This document shows positions 45,136 through 56,267 of a stretch of 64,000 nt of DNA, piece after piece. Made by a program: the position numbers and the translations under genes. The stretch is from assembly GCA_026315105.1 (NCBI GenBank), contig CM048744.1, forward strand, positions 929,007,503 through 929,071,502, in the 5' to 3' direction. The notes beneath the pieces were generated by a model, which saw only the letters and a program-made list of their open reading frames with translations, made no database searches and was not told the DNA's origin. Position 1 is the first letter of the stretch. Every line of letters begins with the position of its first letter. The DNA is from Locusta migratoria. Its lineage: Eukaryota; Arthropoda; Insecta; Orthoptera; Acrididae.

Positions 45136-46236
45136 TTGAGAGAGCTTGTAAGACACCCTCAGTTTGGAAAAGCAGATAAACAGGAGATAGATTTTAGCAA
45201 ACAATGTGTAACAGAAAGTAGTCAGAAACTTCCAGTAAATCTTACTCAAGCCATTAGTATGCAATATCAGTTATCTTTATTACATCAAAATATTCCAGGA
45301 CTCAGAAATAAACTTGATGAACTACTCATTTGTATTGATGAAATAGATTCCTCTAGCCCAATTGACATAATTTGCCTCTCTGAACATCATGTGGCCACTG
45401 GTATAGATATGTTAAACATTCCAGGATTTAATTTAGCTTCACACTTCTGTAGAGTAGATATGGAGGGAGGAGGAGTTGCCACATTCATTAAAAACTGCTA
45501 TAAATTCAAGAATATTGATATAAATAAATTCTGTCTAGAGCAGCATTTAGAAGCTTGTGCAACAGAAGTAGAATTCCATAACAGATGCTATATAATAGTA
45601 ACTATTTACCAAGCACCTGCAGGAAATTATAATCTATTCCTAAATCATCTAGAAGCTCTATTGGGTTATTTAACAGGAAGAAATAAAGAAATCCTGGTTG
45701 CTGGTGACTTTAATACAGATTTTCTTATCCAGTCCTCCAGTAAAAATTTATTGCAGTCAGTAACTTTGTCTTTCAATCTAACACACACCGTAAACTTTCC
45801 AACTAGGGTAACTAAAACCTCTAAGACAGCAATTGATAATATTTTTATAGACAAATCAAAGGAACAAAATCATATCATAAAACCAATAATAAATGGCCTG
45901 TCAGATCATGATATGCAGCTCATTGTTTTAGGTATAGATTCTAAACAGATTATGAAGACTGCAAAATGTACATACAGGAGAGTAGTCAACCCACCAAAAA
46001 TTGAAAATTTTAGAAAACTCCTCAAAGACATGAACTGGAAAGATGTATATAGTGCTAATGGCATGAATGAAAAATATAATGTATTCATTAATAATGTTAG
46101 TATCATGTTTGAAAACTGTTTTCCTCTAAAAGTAATGCGAATTAAACAGAAGTCTATAATAAAACCTTGGATTACACAAGGAATAAAGATTTCATGTAAG
46201 ACAAAAAAGGAAAATGTATCTATCAGCCAAGAGTAG
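45136..46236 (+). pseudogene. LINE ORF2, endonuclease part
   Basis: The open frame reads LSLLHQNIPGLRNKLDEL, IDIICLSEHHVATGI, then VATFIKNC, VTIYQAPAGNYNLFLN, VAGDFNTDF and GLSDHDMQLI. HQNI.G, SEHH, Y.AP, GDFN and SDH are the apurinic-like endonuclease motifs, and all appear intact. It stops at 46236. The following frame overlaps by 23 bp in a different register, consistent with a single-base indel near 46215. The frame's first codon is TTG; the first ATG is near 45259, so a proper start probably lies upstream or was lost. Confidence 0.85.
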
Positions 46237-48148
46237 TAGCAATGATGATGATTTAACTAAATATAAGGAATACTGTAAAATATTAAAAAAAGTTATTCAG
46301 GTATCTAAACAAATGCACTATGAAAAGAAGATAGCAACATCAGGAAACCAAATAAAAACAATATGGGATATAGTGAAAGAAGAGACTGGTAGAACCAGAA
46401 AGGAACAAGAGCAGGTACGATTAAGAGTAGCTGAGACATTAGTAACTGATGGGCATAGTGTGGCAAATCTATTTAACAAGTACTTTATATCCGTTACTGA
46501 TAGTATGGGATTGTCTGGGTCACTAAATAATTCGCTTGAATATTTGAAACTAGCATTTACAAATAACTTCACACACATGAATATGTCAGTCACTTCACCA
46601 CAAGAAATATCTTCCATAATAAAATCTTTAAAAACAAAGAATTCCAGTGGTTACAATGAAATATCAACAAAGTTAATTAAAGCGTGTTCTTGTGAACTTA
46701 GCACAATCTTAAGTTATTTGTGTAACCAGTCTGTTATAACGGGAACATTTCCTGACTGGCTAAAATATGCAGATATTAAACCTCTCTTCAAGAAGGGGGA
46801 TAAAGAGATACCATCAAACTACAGACCCATTTCACTTTTGCCAGCATTCTCAAAAATTATAGAAAAGGTAATGTACAAGCAGCTTCTCAACCACTTAACC
46901 GCAAATGGCATATTGTCTAGAACACAGTTTGGATTTCTGAAAGGTTCCGATATTGAGAAGGCTATTTACACTTTCAGTGAGAATGTACTTAATTCATTAG
47001 GTAATAAATTGCAAGCAGCAGGTATTTTCTGTGATTTGTCAAAGGCATTTGATTGTGTGAACCATAACATCCTTTTAAGTAAATTAGAATTCTATGGGGT
47101 CACGGGAAATGCTGCAAAATGGTTCAAGTCATACCTCACTAACAGGAAACAAAGGGTGTCAGTGCAAGTGACTAGTGAATTAGGCCAACAGTCATCATCG
47201 GATTGGGAAGAAATTACATGTGGTGTCCCACAAGAATCCATCTTAGGGCCATTGCTTTTTCTTGTGTACATTAATGATTTCTCATCAGTTACACTACCAG
47301 AAGCAGAGTTCGTTTTGTTTGCAGATGATACAAGTATTGCAATAAAGAGTACGTCAAGTATAGTGATAGAAAAGTCTGCTAATGATATTTTCATGAACAT
47401 TAACAAATGGTTTAAAGCCAACTCATTGTCATTAAACTTTGAAAAGACGCACTACTTGCAGTTCAGAACATGTAAGAGATTTCCTGACAGCATATGCATT
47501 AAGTATGAAGAAGAGCAGGTAGAAGAGGTTGACAGTATTAAATTCCTGGGATTACAGCTTGATAATAAATTTAGTTGGGAGGAGCACACCACAGAACTGC
47601 AGAAACGACTCAACAAATCTGTATTTTCAATACGAGTGTTATCAGACATAGGAGACATAAAAATAACAAAGCTTGCATACTTTGCTTACTTTCATTCCTT
47701 AATGTCATATGGTATAATATTTTGGGGTAACTCTTCAAGTCAGTCAAAAGTCTTCAGAGTCCAAAAACATGTAATACGTATTATTTGTGGAGTAAATTCA
47801 CGGATGTCTTGTAGAAGCCTCTTCAAAGAACTGGGTATATTAACTACTGCCTCTCAGTATATTTATTCCTTAATGAAATTTGTCATAAATAATATATCCC
47901 TTTTCCCAACAAACAGCTCAGTCCATACATACAATACTAGAAATAAAAATGATCTACACAAGGATTTAAAAGCACTTACTTTAGTTCAAAAAGGGGTCCA
48001 CTACTCAGGAACACACATTTTCAATAATTTACCATCAAGTATAAAAAATTTAGCTACAAATAAAGATCAGTTTAAGAGGAACCTTAAAGACTTTCTAGTG
48101 GCCAACTCCTTCTACTCCATTAGTGAATTTCTATATTGTACCAAATGA
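46214..48148 (+). pseudogene. LINE ORF2, reverse transcriptase part
   Basis: A 644-codon frame: FNKYFISVTDSMG, SSGYNEISTKLIKAC, WLKYADIKPLFKKGDKE, NYRPISLLPAFSKIIEKVMY, FGFLKGSDIEKAIYTF, AGIFCDLSKAFDCVNHNILL, GVPQESILGPLLFLVYINDF, FVLFADDTSIAIK and FHSLMSYGIIFWGNSS. The catalytic FADD box is at about 47316-47330. GVPQESIL replaces the usual GVPQGSIL, a substitution near the active site. The frame itself is long and unbroken, so the element differs from a coding-competent one mainly by the upstream frameshift and the missing 5' part. Confidence 0.88.
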
Positions 48149-48189
48149 TGCATGCACTCATACTATATTAGTATTATTATATTATCAGC

Positions 48190-48190
<1 letters not shown>

Positions 48191-48222
<32 letters not shown>
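48191..48222 (+). repeat. A-run in LINE 3' UTR
   Basis: A run of about 32 A residues lies 40 bp after the RT stop, with a tandem TATGTATTTGTATTTATATTAT pair after it (each unit about 30 bp). Confidence 0.9.
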
Positions 48223-48224
<2 letters not shown>

Positions 48225-48662
48225 CTTAAAAATTATGTATTTGTATTTATATTATAAGTGTATGTATTTGTATTTATATTATTAGTATTATCTGTTATTC
48301 AACTTGTAATTTTTGTTTCTTGACATGTTCCACATCCACAAGGATCCCCTCAATATGGATCTACGGAACAAATAAATAATCTAATCTAATCTAGTGAATC
48401 ACTTCTTTATCTTACAATCCATTTTGTTTGTTATTCAGAGGTTTAATTTATGTTTATTAAAATATATTAGCACATCATCATATGCATATTGATAGACTGG
48501 CTAAACTATAGATTAATTATTGATCTTGTTTAAACAGATTGGGTAGCTGTTTAGGGCATAGAAGCTGACATACATAACTCGCCCCTATGAACAGAAACAA
48601 CAAGACAAACTTTTACTACCCAGAGTGATGTTTGCCCAATTCTTATTGGTGAGTACCGATAG

Positions 48663-49110
48663 GAAGGTCACAGTATCCTCATAGTAATTTCACAGTATAT
48701 ATATATATATTCACTTACGAAATTTGTGTTAATAATCCAATCCACTTCAAAAGTGTTAGCAGTGTGCACAGCTATAACACCAGGAGAAATGATGACCTTC
48801 ACTATGTAGGGCTAAATCTGAATTTGGCTCAGAAAGGGGTAAATTATGCTGCCACAAAAGTCTTTGGTCACTTACCAGGCAGCATCAGAAGCCTGACAGA
48901 TAGCCAACAAGCATTTAAAAATAAAATAATTTCTGAATGACAACTACTCCTACTCATTGGATGAGTTTTTAGATATAAATTAGTAAATCTAGGAGGGAAA
49001 AAAAGTTTCATGTAATATTTTGTATAATGTAATGTCTTGTACAGACACCCTTCTTTAACCTGACACGTTCCACATCATTACGAAGTGTCGTATTCATGAT
49101 CTATAAATGA
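48663..49110 (+). mobile_element. CR1/L2-like LINE remnant, 3' end
   Basis: TGCTGCCACAAAAGTCTTTGG and the 3' UTR (GACACGTTCCACATCATTAC, GTCGTATTCATGATCTAT) match the 5.58-5.96 kb segment. It is probably the continuation of 42790-43227. It ends just left of the Ask1 helix F exon. Confidence 0.75.
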
Positions 49111-49144
49111 ATACAACATGAAAATATTTATATTGGAATTTTAC

Positions 49145-49240
49145 CTTGAAGACAGCTGCCTGAGGAGAACCTAGTTCAATGAATGGTGGCTTTCCTGTTG
49201 CCATTTCCACTATGGTGCATCCTAGTGACCATATGTCTGC
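49145..49240 (-). CDS. Ask1: Ask1 exon: kinase helix F region (ADIWSLGCT)
   Basis: The exon is 96 nt (32 codons, phase 0 at both ends), bounded by acceptor TATTTTCACAG and donor GTAAAA. It encodes ADIWSLGCTIVEMATGKPPF, then IELGSPQAAVFK. The DxWSxG motif of kinase helix F is intact, and GKPPF with the QAA(V/M)FK segment matches ASK1 rather than other MAP3Ks such as MEKK. It is too short to stand out as an open frame by itself. The next intron (10.3 kb) contains the large LINE nest and Penelope-like pieces. Confidence 0.93.
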
Positions 49241-49482
49241 CTGTGAAAATATGAATATAAAAAAAAGTTAAATTCACCGACAGTATAACATAGCTGAAAA
49301 AATTAATTTACAAAACTATGCCCAGTAACAGGAGTTAACAAAATAGATCACATGAATTCCATTTTTATTGCAACTTCTTACACATCATAATGTGCAGTGT
49401 ACTGTGTTTCTTTAGAATTTTGGAATAAGTACACAATACAAGTATCAATATTGTAGCACTCCATAGTCTTTTAAAGTAAATG

Positions 49483-49483
<1 letters not shown>

Positions 49484-49534
<51 letters not shown>

Positions 49535-49571
49535 CTCTAGCATTCACATCTCTGTTGAGAAAACTGCAACT

Positions 49572-49638
<67 letters not shown>

Positions 49639-49690
49639 GTCTCTACATGCATGTCTGCAGTTCAATGGACTTCTTTGTGGTGAATTGCAA
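49484..49690. repeat. (AC)n and (GA)n microsatellites next to a Penelope-like terminus
   Basis: (AC)n at 49484-49533 and (GA)n at 49576-49634 are followed by GGACTTCTTTGTGGTGAATTGCAA, the end motif seen after other CA-rich Penelope-like termini here. Confidence 0.85.
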
Positions 49691-49699
49691 GCTATCACC

Positions 49700-50181
49700 A
49701 TTTTATAGTTGCACTCAAAGCAAGTAACACTAATTTAGTTTTAACAATATCTCCTATTAACTGTGAAACAAGTTATGACAAGCTCCTGAAATAGCTTTAG
49801 CTGTACATAATTTTAATTTCTGTCTAGATTACAACTGTGTATCTAACTGGAATCAAATCAGAACACTTTCCTGGCCCCACAGAGTTTTAATTTATAAGAT
49901 ACTTTCACAATTTGCAGTCTACTGCATAATAATATATAGGTACATAATCATTTAGTTTCCTTTCGTGATACCCTCATACCCATGATAAGCTATTAATCAC
50001 TGAAGTCTGCTACTAACATAATTTTAACTTCAATAAAGGTGGTTAAATAGTTAACATTACAAATACAATTATTTCACTGAGTACCTACCTTTTGTCATTT
50101 TCTATTGACTAGAATGTAAGAAAAAAACATTAGATAAAATTATGCATAGATAATATTAGATAATATAAGACAAATACTTAC
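49700..50181. other. Ask1 intron, nothing recognised
   Basis: Short AT-rich intron sequence to the left of the activation-loop exon. Confidence 0.4.
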
Positions 50182-50348
50182 AGGAGCACCATATCCTCTC
50201 TGTCCTTTATCTATAACTTCAGGGGCCATATATTGTAGTGTTCCTGCAAATGTTTCTGTACTAGAGGCCAATCCTGCTAGGCGTTTCGACGTTCCAAAAT
50301 CTGAGATTTTCACAACACCACTATATGTATTCACTAAGACATTGTCAC
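50182..50348 (-). CDS. Ask1: Ask1 exon: DFG motif and activation loop
   Basis: The exon is 167 nt, from acceptor CCAACAG to donor GTAAGT. With the carried G it encodes GDNVLVNTYSGVVKISDFGT, then SKRLAGL, the activation segment TETFAGTLQYMAPE, and VIDKGQRGYGAP. The metal-binding DFG aspartate is present. The Thr in GTLQYM corresponds to the autophosphorylated activation-loop threonine of vertebrate ASK1 (known from the family). The exon ends exactly in phase 0. Several open frames on the same strand run into intron sequence; the splice sites and the family match fix these limits. Confidence 0.95.
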
Positions 50349-50858
50349 CTGTTGGAAATAAAATTTATGAATAAAAGTAATTCCTATAAACATTTAACTA
50401 TGTCATTTGATAGATAGAGGCATTCAAAAATACCATCAAATGGAGTGATTTCATCACAGCGAGGGTTTATTTGTTCTTTCCTGCCGCAATGCAATCCACT
50501 GCCACTAATTTCACTTCCACACACCATTTATTTTAAACACAAGACTGTTTCCTTCATTCTGTGACTGTGAGTTGAATGTTTACCTATGTAAATACTGTAT
50601 CTGCTCATCAGTCTCACTGTTGACAAGTTCAAGCAGTATCACGTAGAGAAAAATTCTACAGTTGCAACCAGCAGCAAAGTATTGTAACTATAGATACAGT
50701 AAAACCCCACTTTTACGTTCCAACATTTTACGTTTTCCTGCATTTTACACCATTTTCATTAAGTCTCTTAAAAAGTGTGAAACAGGGTTCCACTCTAGTT
50801 ATAAAATGAGTAGTTTATTTATAAAAGCTGAACAATAATTTATATGAAGATTACTTAC

Positions 50859-50905
50859 CAGGCGAAGGAGCACAGGAAATGATAGTAGCACAAATAAATT
50901 AATAA

Positions 50906-50958
<53 letters not shown>

Positions 50959-51068
50959 CTAGCTTTCGCAGCCTAGCTGCTTCTTCAGGCAGAAGGGAAG
51001 GAGAGGGAAAAGGATATTATGAGGGTTTATTATTTGTGCTACTATCACTTCCTGTGCTCCTTCGCCTG
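50859..51068. repeat. Inverted repeat with 40-bp arms around an (AC)n tract
   Basis: CCAGGCGAAGGAGCACAGGA ... at 50859-50898 is inverted almost perfectly at 51029-51068. Between them lie (AC)n (50910-50954), a GCTAGCTTTCGCAGCC segment and AGAAGGGAAGGAGAGGG. The same internal order, with other arms, is at 61.7-62.06 kb. Confidence 0.8.
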
Positions 51069-51099
51069 GTATATATATTTTTCCTGCTAGAATTTCTCC

Positions 51100-51790
51100 T
51101 CTATAATTTTCTGAACAATACTTTCTGAGATAAAAATTAAATATGCTATTATTGCACTTTACATCTTTCAAATTCCAAATCCTTTTTCCTACTCAGTCGA
51201 TATCAGACACAGTGTCTCCCACCCCCCTCCCTCCCAACAAAAAACTTAAGTAATACGTAGCAAAAAGGAAATTAAAAATTGAAGCCACCAAACTGTCATG
51301 TATCAGCTAGGGAGGTCAGGAAAAAATCTATTTATTTGAACACACTTACACTAGGACCTACATTTTACAGAGATCATTAAAAATTATGTTAAAACGTGAA
51401 ACTTAAATGAAGCGGATTAAAAATGTATGAATAATAATAATAAAAACTTATGAGAATTGTCTTCTGCCATTGATAACAATAACAAAGAGGTAAGCATATT
51501 TGCATTTTTTATGATGCCTGTAAAATATATCTGTTACACAGAAAGCAATTGGTGAGCACAATGAGTTGGAAAATTATAGTACACCTGTAAAACATAAATT
51601 ACTGGTGATGGACACTAAACATAACATGTGAAGAACCAGTAGTCCGAAGTTCAAAACTAGTCTGAAACACGAAGATTATGGGTGGACGCAGTAAACACAA
51701 CCAATTATAGCTCTATACCAAGCAATGAGCTGGAACTGAAACAGAATGACTGAAACAGGACCAGCCATGCTGCCTGCCTGTTACTGGAAT
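51100..51790. other. Ask1 intron, nothing recognised
   Basis: AT-rich, no motif or repeat recognised. Confidence 0.4.
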
Positions 51791-51807
51791 CTGAACAACC
51801 ATATGGT

Positions 51808-52180
51808 ATGAAACTTCCTGGCAGATTAAAATTTTGTACCAAAACCGGGACTCGAACCTGGGATCTTTGCCCTTCATGGGCAAGTGCTCTACTACTTAGC
51901 TATCCTGACACGACTCACTGTCCATCCTCAGAACTTTACTTCTGCCAGTACCTCGCCTTCTACTTTACAAACTTCATACTTTCCAAACTTCTCAGAAGTT
52001 GTCCTGCGAACCTTGCACGACTAGCACTCCTGGAAGAAAGGATATGATGGTAGAGCACTTGCCCATGAAAGGCAAAGGTCCCAGGTTCAAGTACCGGTCC
52101 CGGCACAAAGTTTTTACCCGCCAAGAAGTTTCATATCAGCACACATTGCACTGCAGAGTGAAAGTTTCATTCTGGAACCA
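51808..52180. repeat. Inverted pair of tRNA-derived SINE modules
   Basis: The left half carries, on the minus strand, a tRNA-like module (about 51845-51905: AGCTAAGTAGTAGAGCACTT, then CCCAGGTTCGAGTCCCGG). The right half carries the same module on the plus strand (52050-52105: GGTAGAGCACTTGCCC, then CCCAGGTTCAAGTACCGG). The outer flanks are also inverted: AAACTTCCTGGCAG and its near-complement CCGCCAAGAAGTTT. This matches, from memory, a very abundant orthopteran repeat. Confidence 0.75.
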
Positions 52181-52917
52181 TGTGGAAGTCACTGCAATCA
52201 TTCCAGCATTCCAGACTTGGAACACCAATTCCTGGAAATGGACATCACCGTAACCGTTCCAGAGCGGGATCGCTAAATGGGACGGATTAGGAGCACCTAA
52301 GTGAACAACAACTTTCGTTCCTCATATCGTCATATGTAGTTCCTCAGTCTTTCTATTCATTCTTGTGAACAGTTCCTTTGGAAGCATTTGTTCATGGACA
52401 CACCACTGTTAGTGAAGGCACCTGCCTCACAGGCGGAAGCACCACAGAGAAGTGCTTCTCAGTGACTGGCGTTGAAGTAAAAAAAAAGTGACAGTTATTG
52501 TGATAGGATGGCTATTATTTATTATTATACAGAGTGGTCCATTGATAGTAACAGGGCCAAATATATCACAAAATAAGTATCAAATGAAAAAACTACAAAG
52601 AAGAAAATTTTTCTAGCTTGAATGGGGAAAACAAATAGCACTATGATTGGCCCACTTGGTGGTGCTGCCATAGGTAAAACGGATAGCAACTGCAAAATAG
52701 ATACCTCCATTTTCTATTACATATTTGTCTAGTACATAAATAAATATGAATGTTTTACTTAGAACACATTTTTCACTTTGTGATATATGGTGCTGTAATA
52801 TTCACAAACATGTTGCTCACAATTTTAGACGAATAGTAAGTAAAAATACAGAACGTAGGTGAGTTTGAACTTAATTTCGGTTGTTCCAATGTGATACATG
52901 TAGTTTTGTGAAATTAT

Positions 52918-53341
52918 AATAATGGAAAGTCCTGGTAGGAATTAATAATATAGTAATAAGGACAGTTTACAACTCACTGCAAAGACGTGGTGATTGGCTG
53001 CAACAGGCACATACAAAAGACACACACATACAACACTTTCTGCTATCGGTCATGGCCTTCTTCAGAAAATAGACCATTCATGCAATCACACAGGCACACA
53101 ACACAGTCATACAACCATCACCTCCAGCTGCCGCACTTCGAAGTGCCAAAGTGCGGCAGCCGGAGGTGATGGTTGTATGACTGTTGTGTGCCTGTGTGAT
53201 TGCATGAATGTTCTATTTTCTGTAGCATGCCATGGCCGATATCTGAAAGTGTTGTATGTGTGTGTGTCTTTTGTATGTGCCTGTTGCAGCTCATTGCCAC
53301 ATCTTTGTGGCGAGTTGTAAACTGTCCTTATTACTACATTA
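52918..53341. mobile_element. Palindromic Penelope-like terminus insertion inside the mariner element
   Basis: It is built like 11367-11774: AATAATGGAAAGTCCTGG start, arms meeting at the ACTTCGAAGTGCCAAAGTGC centre (about 53140-53155), and an inverted second half. Flanking sequences TTTGTGAAATTAT (52905-52917) and TTTGTCAAATTAT (53342-53354) form a 13-bp duplication with one mismatch. Confidence 0.75.
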
Positions 53342-53394
53342 TTTGTCAAATTATCATACATTATGAGAATGCATGCAGTTACTGACTTAACTCA

Positions 53395-54323
53395 CGACTT
53401 CAATAAATGCTCAAAATAATGTCCTTCAATGCATTTGGCAATATGCGTAACGAAATTCCTTTCAACAGCGAGTAGTTCACCTTCAGTATTGTTCTCACAT
53501 GCATTGACAAGGAGCTGACGCACGTTTTCAGGCGTTGTAAGTGAATCACAATAAATATCCTTCAATTTTCCTCACAGACAGAAATCCAGAGATGTAAGAT
53601 CCGGTGAACGTGCGAGCCACGGTATGGTGCTTCTACGACCAATCTACCTGTCATTAAATATTCCATGTAAGACTGCTTCAACTGCGCGCAACCCAAGTGC
53701 CGAACATCATGTTTAAAGTACATCACCATTCTGTCATGCAGTGAAACATCTTTTAGTGAAATCGGTAGAACATTATGTAGCAAATCACCATACATTGCAC
53801 CATTTAGATTGCCATCGATAAGATAGGGGCCAATTATCCTTCCTCTTATAATGCCGTACAGACATTAATCTGCCAAGGTCGCTGATGTTCCACTTGTCGC
53901 AGGCATCATGGATTTTCCATTGCCCAATAGAGCATATTATGCCGATGCGCAGTGGCAAAACTGTACACAATGTTCAGAGTCTTCGCCATGCAAATCCTTG
54001 TGCATATAAATATGGTACGGGTGAAATTTATGTTGATGTAGAATTCTCAACACCAACCTTTGTGAGATTCCAGGTTCTCGCTGAATTTGTCTGCTACTTA
54101 TGTGCGGATTAACCGCAACTGCAGCTAAAACACTTACTTGGGCATCATCATTTCACTTTTTGTCTCTGAATAATTTAACTATTTGACAAAAGGTCCGAAC
54201 ACTTGGACGATGTCTTCCAGGATAACGATCAACATACATAGCGCAAGCTCTTTGGGCAGTTTGATCACAATAGCCATACATAAATACCGTATCTACCTTT
54301 TCTGCAATTAGTAAACGGTCCAT
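53395..54323 (-). pseudogene. Mariner-type transposase remnant (HTH plus DDE)
   Basis: The minus strand starts MDRLLIAEKVDTVFMYGYCD, then QTAQRACAMYVDRYPGRH (helix-turn-helix typical of the DUF4817 family). Later pieces include NPHISSRQI and a shifted frame DRMVMYFKHDVRHLGCAQLK. Near 53605 there is a WLARSPDLTSLDFCL-like block corresponding to the PDLxPxDxxLWG motif. In-frame stops and shifts are frequent, including a deletion in the middle. No protein can be made. Confidence 0.75.
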
Positions 54324-54935
54324 TTTAACAAATGTAATGTATCACAAAGCAAATACCATCCGCACTGGCGAAATGTTACATGATACCACGAACTTATATG
54401 TTTGTGACTATTACAACGCCATCTATCACTAAGCAAAAAAGTGTTCCGAATAAAACATTCATTTTTATTTACGTACTAGACAAATATGTAATAAAAATTA
54501 GGGTATCTATTTTTTTTAAATGCAGTTGATGTCCGTTTGACCTATGGAAGCGCCATCTAGCGGGCCAACCATAGCGTCATGTTTTCTCCCTTCTTAAGTT
54601 GTAGTTTTTTTATTTGATGCTTATTTCATGAGATATTTGGCCTCGTCACTATCAATGGACCACTCTGTATATAAATAATCTACAGGCAGAGTGAGCTGCA
54701 ATTTGTTGCTGTCTGCTGATTATGCTGCGGTGTACATGAAGGTTTTGTCATTGAATGAATTTTAATAGGGTGCAGGATGACTTGGACCTAATTTTTAGGT
54801 GGTGTGAGGAATGGCAACCAGTGCTAAATGTAAGGTGATGCAGATGATTAGGAGAAACAATCCTGTAATGTTCAAATACAGCATTAGTAGTGTGCTGCTT
54901 GACAGAGTAGCATCAATGATATACCTCGGCATAAG

Positions 54936-55197
54936 AATTGGGGAGAAAAGGAGTTTCTGGCATATCCTGAAAAAGGGAAGGGATAGGTTGGTAGGACACA
55001 TTCTGAGACATCAAGGAATCATCAAATTAGCATTGGAAGTAAGTTTGTGGGGTAAAAATCGTATAGTGAGACCAAGGGACGATTACAATAAGCAGATTCA
55101 AACAGATGTAAATTGCTGTACATATTCTCAGATGAAGAGGCTTGCACAGGACAGGGTAGTGTGGAGAACTGCTTCAAACCAGTCTGTGGGCTGAAGA
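54936..55197 (+). mobile_element. 5'-truncated RTE LINE fragment nested in the Jockey-like LINE
   Basis: GAATTGGGGAGAAAAGGAGT to CCAGTCTGTGGGCTGAAGAC matches the 3' end of the RTE element at 3758-4025 (for example GTAGGACACATTCT.AGACATCAAGGAAT). Only about 260 bp remain; no tail duplication is clear. Confidence 0.85.
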
Positions 55198-55510
55198 CAA
55201 AGAGGCTGCACAGTGATATGGAATGAGCATATAAGGGAAGTCGTAGGGAAGATAAATGGTCAACTTCGCTTTATTGGGAGACTTTTGGGAAGGTGTGATT
55301 CATCTGTAAGGGAGACTGCATACAAAATACTTGTAAGACCCTGTCTTGAGTATTGCACAAGTGTTTGGGCTCCCCACCATATGTGTTTAAAGGAGGAAGT
55401 AGAGGCAGTTCAGAGGTGGGTGGCTAGATTTGTAAATGGTAGATTCGATCAAACTGTGAGTGTTACTGAGCTTCGGGAGCTCAACTGGGAGTCTGAGAAG
55501 TAAGTAGTGC

Positions 55511-56122
55511 AATAACTACAATGAAAAATGGACAGTGCATCTGTCAAGTAGGCTTTAACTTGGATGGTGCCATAACCATATATTACCATTGGCCTGGTGT
55601 ACCAAGAAACAATTCACTAATTACACAATACTTTTTATTGATCTTATGGTCTGATCTCCATGATAACAGCAATTAATGGTACTGCTGTATCAAGATGGGA
55701 ACACACAGGAGTTATCTGTTAGACACCCATTTTCAACATTTTTCACTGAAAAGTGTGCTGTTACATATTTTTTCCAATGACCAGCAATATATCCAGTAAC
55801 CAGATCTCCCACAGATTGCCACCTAACCTGTTTTACAGAACGGGCAAGCCAACCCACCACCACAGGCTGTGATGGGGTGTGGATATTCCAACACCACATT
55901 ACCTATTTGTCATGTATCTATTCTTCAAAAACTTTCCTTACTTGCTCGCAACAATTATTTGAGCAGCTTCACAATTTCTGATAATTTCATTCTCTGATGG
56001 TCTGCCAAAAAGAAAAAAGGATTATCTAGCTCTGAATATCAACAATAGTGTAAAATGGATAAAATGCCAAAAGACAATAGGTGAGTCTCTATACAAGTAC
56101 ACATACACATACCTGTACAAGT

Positions 56123-56183
<61 letters not shown>

Positions 56184-56267
56184 TGACAAACTCAAGCTCA
56201 TCATAAATCAAATTATTTCAAGAATATTCTTTCACTAATTTAACACTCATTTTATGCTATATCTTAC
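55511..56267. other. Ask1 intron with an (AC)n tract
   Basis: No element recognised except the (AC)n tract at about 56123-56180. Confidence 0.4.
56123..56180. repeat. (AC)n microsatellite
   Basis: AC dinucleotide tract of about 58 bp. Confidence 0.95.

Larger units (their letters stand above)
44160..48395 (+). mobile_element. CR1/L2-like LINE, nearly complete
   Basis: It carries an ORF1 remnant, endonuclease and RT frames, an A-run at 48191-48222, and a tail AATCTAATCTAATCTAG. The left boundary is not certain; 44160-44730 is non-coding and may be its 5' leader. It lies within an older LINE copy of the same family (42.8-43.2 and 48.66-49.1 kb) in an Ask1 intron, antisense to Ask1. Confidence 0.8.
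52527..54672 (-). mobile_element. Mariner-type DNA transposon with inverted ends, nested
   Basis: Ends TACAGAGTGGTCCATTGATA (52528 on) and TATCAATGGACCACTCTGTA (to 54671) are inverted repeats that extend for about 90 bp with mismatches, next to TA dinucleotides. A further internal inverted segment (GTCTAGTACATAAATAAATA near 52731, with ACGTACTAGACAAATATG near 54470) supports long subterminal repeats. It carries one degraded minus-strand transposase and a palindromic insertion. Confidence 0.85.
52380..55510 (+). mobile_element. Jockey/I-like LINE remnant split by a mariner element and an RTE fragment
   Basis: Left part: 52380-52526, with GTGATAGGATGGCTATTATT corresponding to GTGATAGGACCACTATTATT of the 22.1 kb copy. 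It resumes at 54673 (ATAAATAATCTACAGGCAGAG matching ATAAATGATCTGATGGACAGAG). It is interrupted again at about 54936-55197 and resumes (GTGATATGGAATGAGCATATA) to 55510, with LEYCTSVWAPHHMCLKEEVE and VARFVNGRFDQTVSVTELRE. No frame is intact. Confidence 0.8.

Noticed and set aside
49365..49683. Open frames through (AC)n and (GA)n tracts on both strands
   Set aside because: They are simply translations of microsatellites and have no family resemblance.
51808..52180. Pair of functional tRNA genes
   Set aside because: The anticodon loop (CATGAAA) lacks T33, and the modules are embedded in an abundant repeat.
53006..53320. Overlapping open frames across the 53.1 kb palindrome as a gene
   Set aside because: The frames are mirror products of an inverted repeat.
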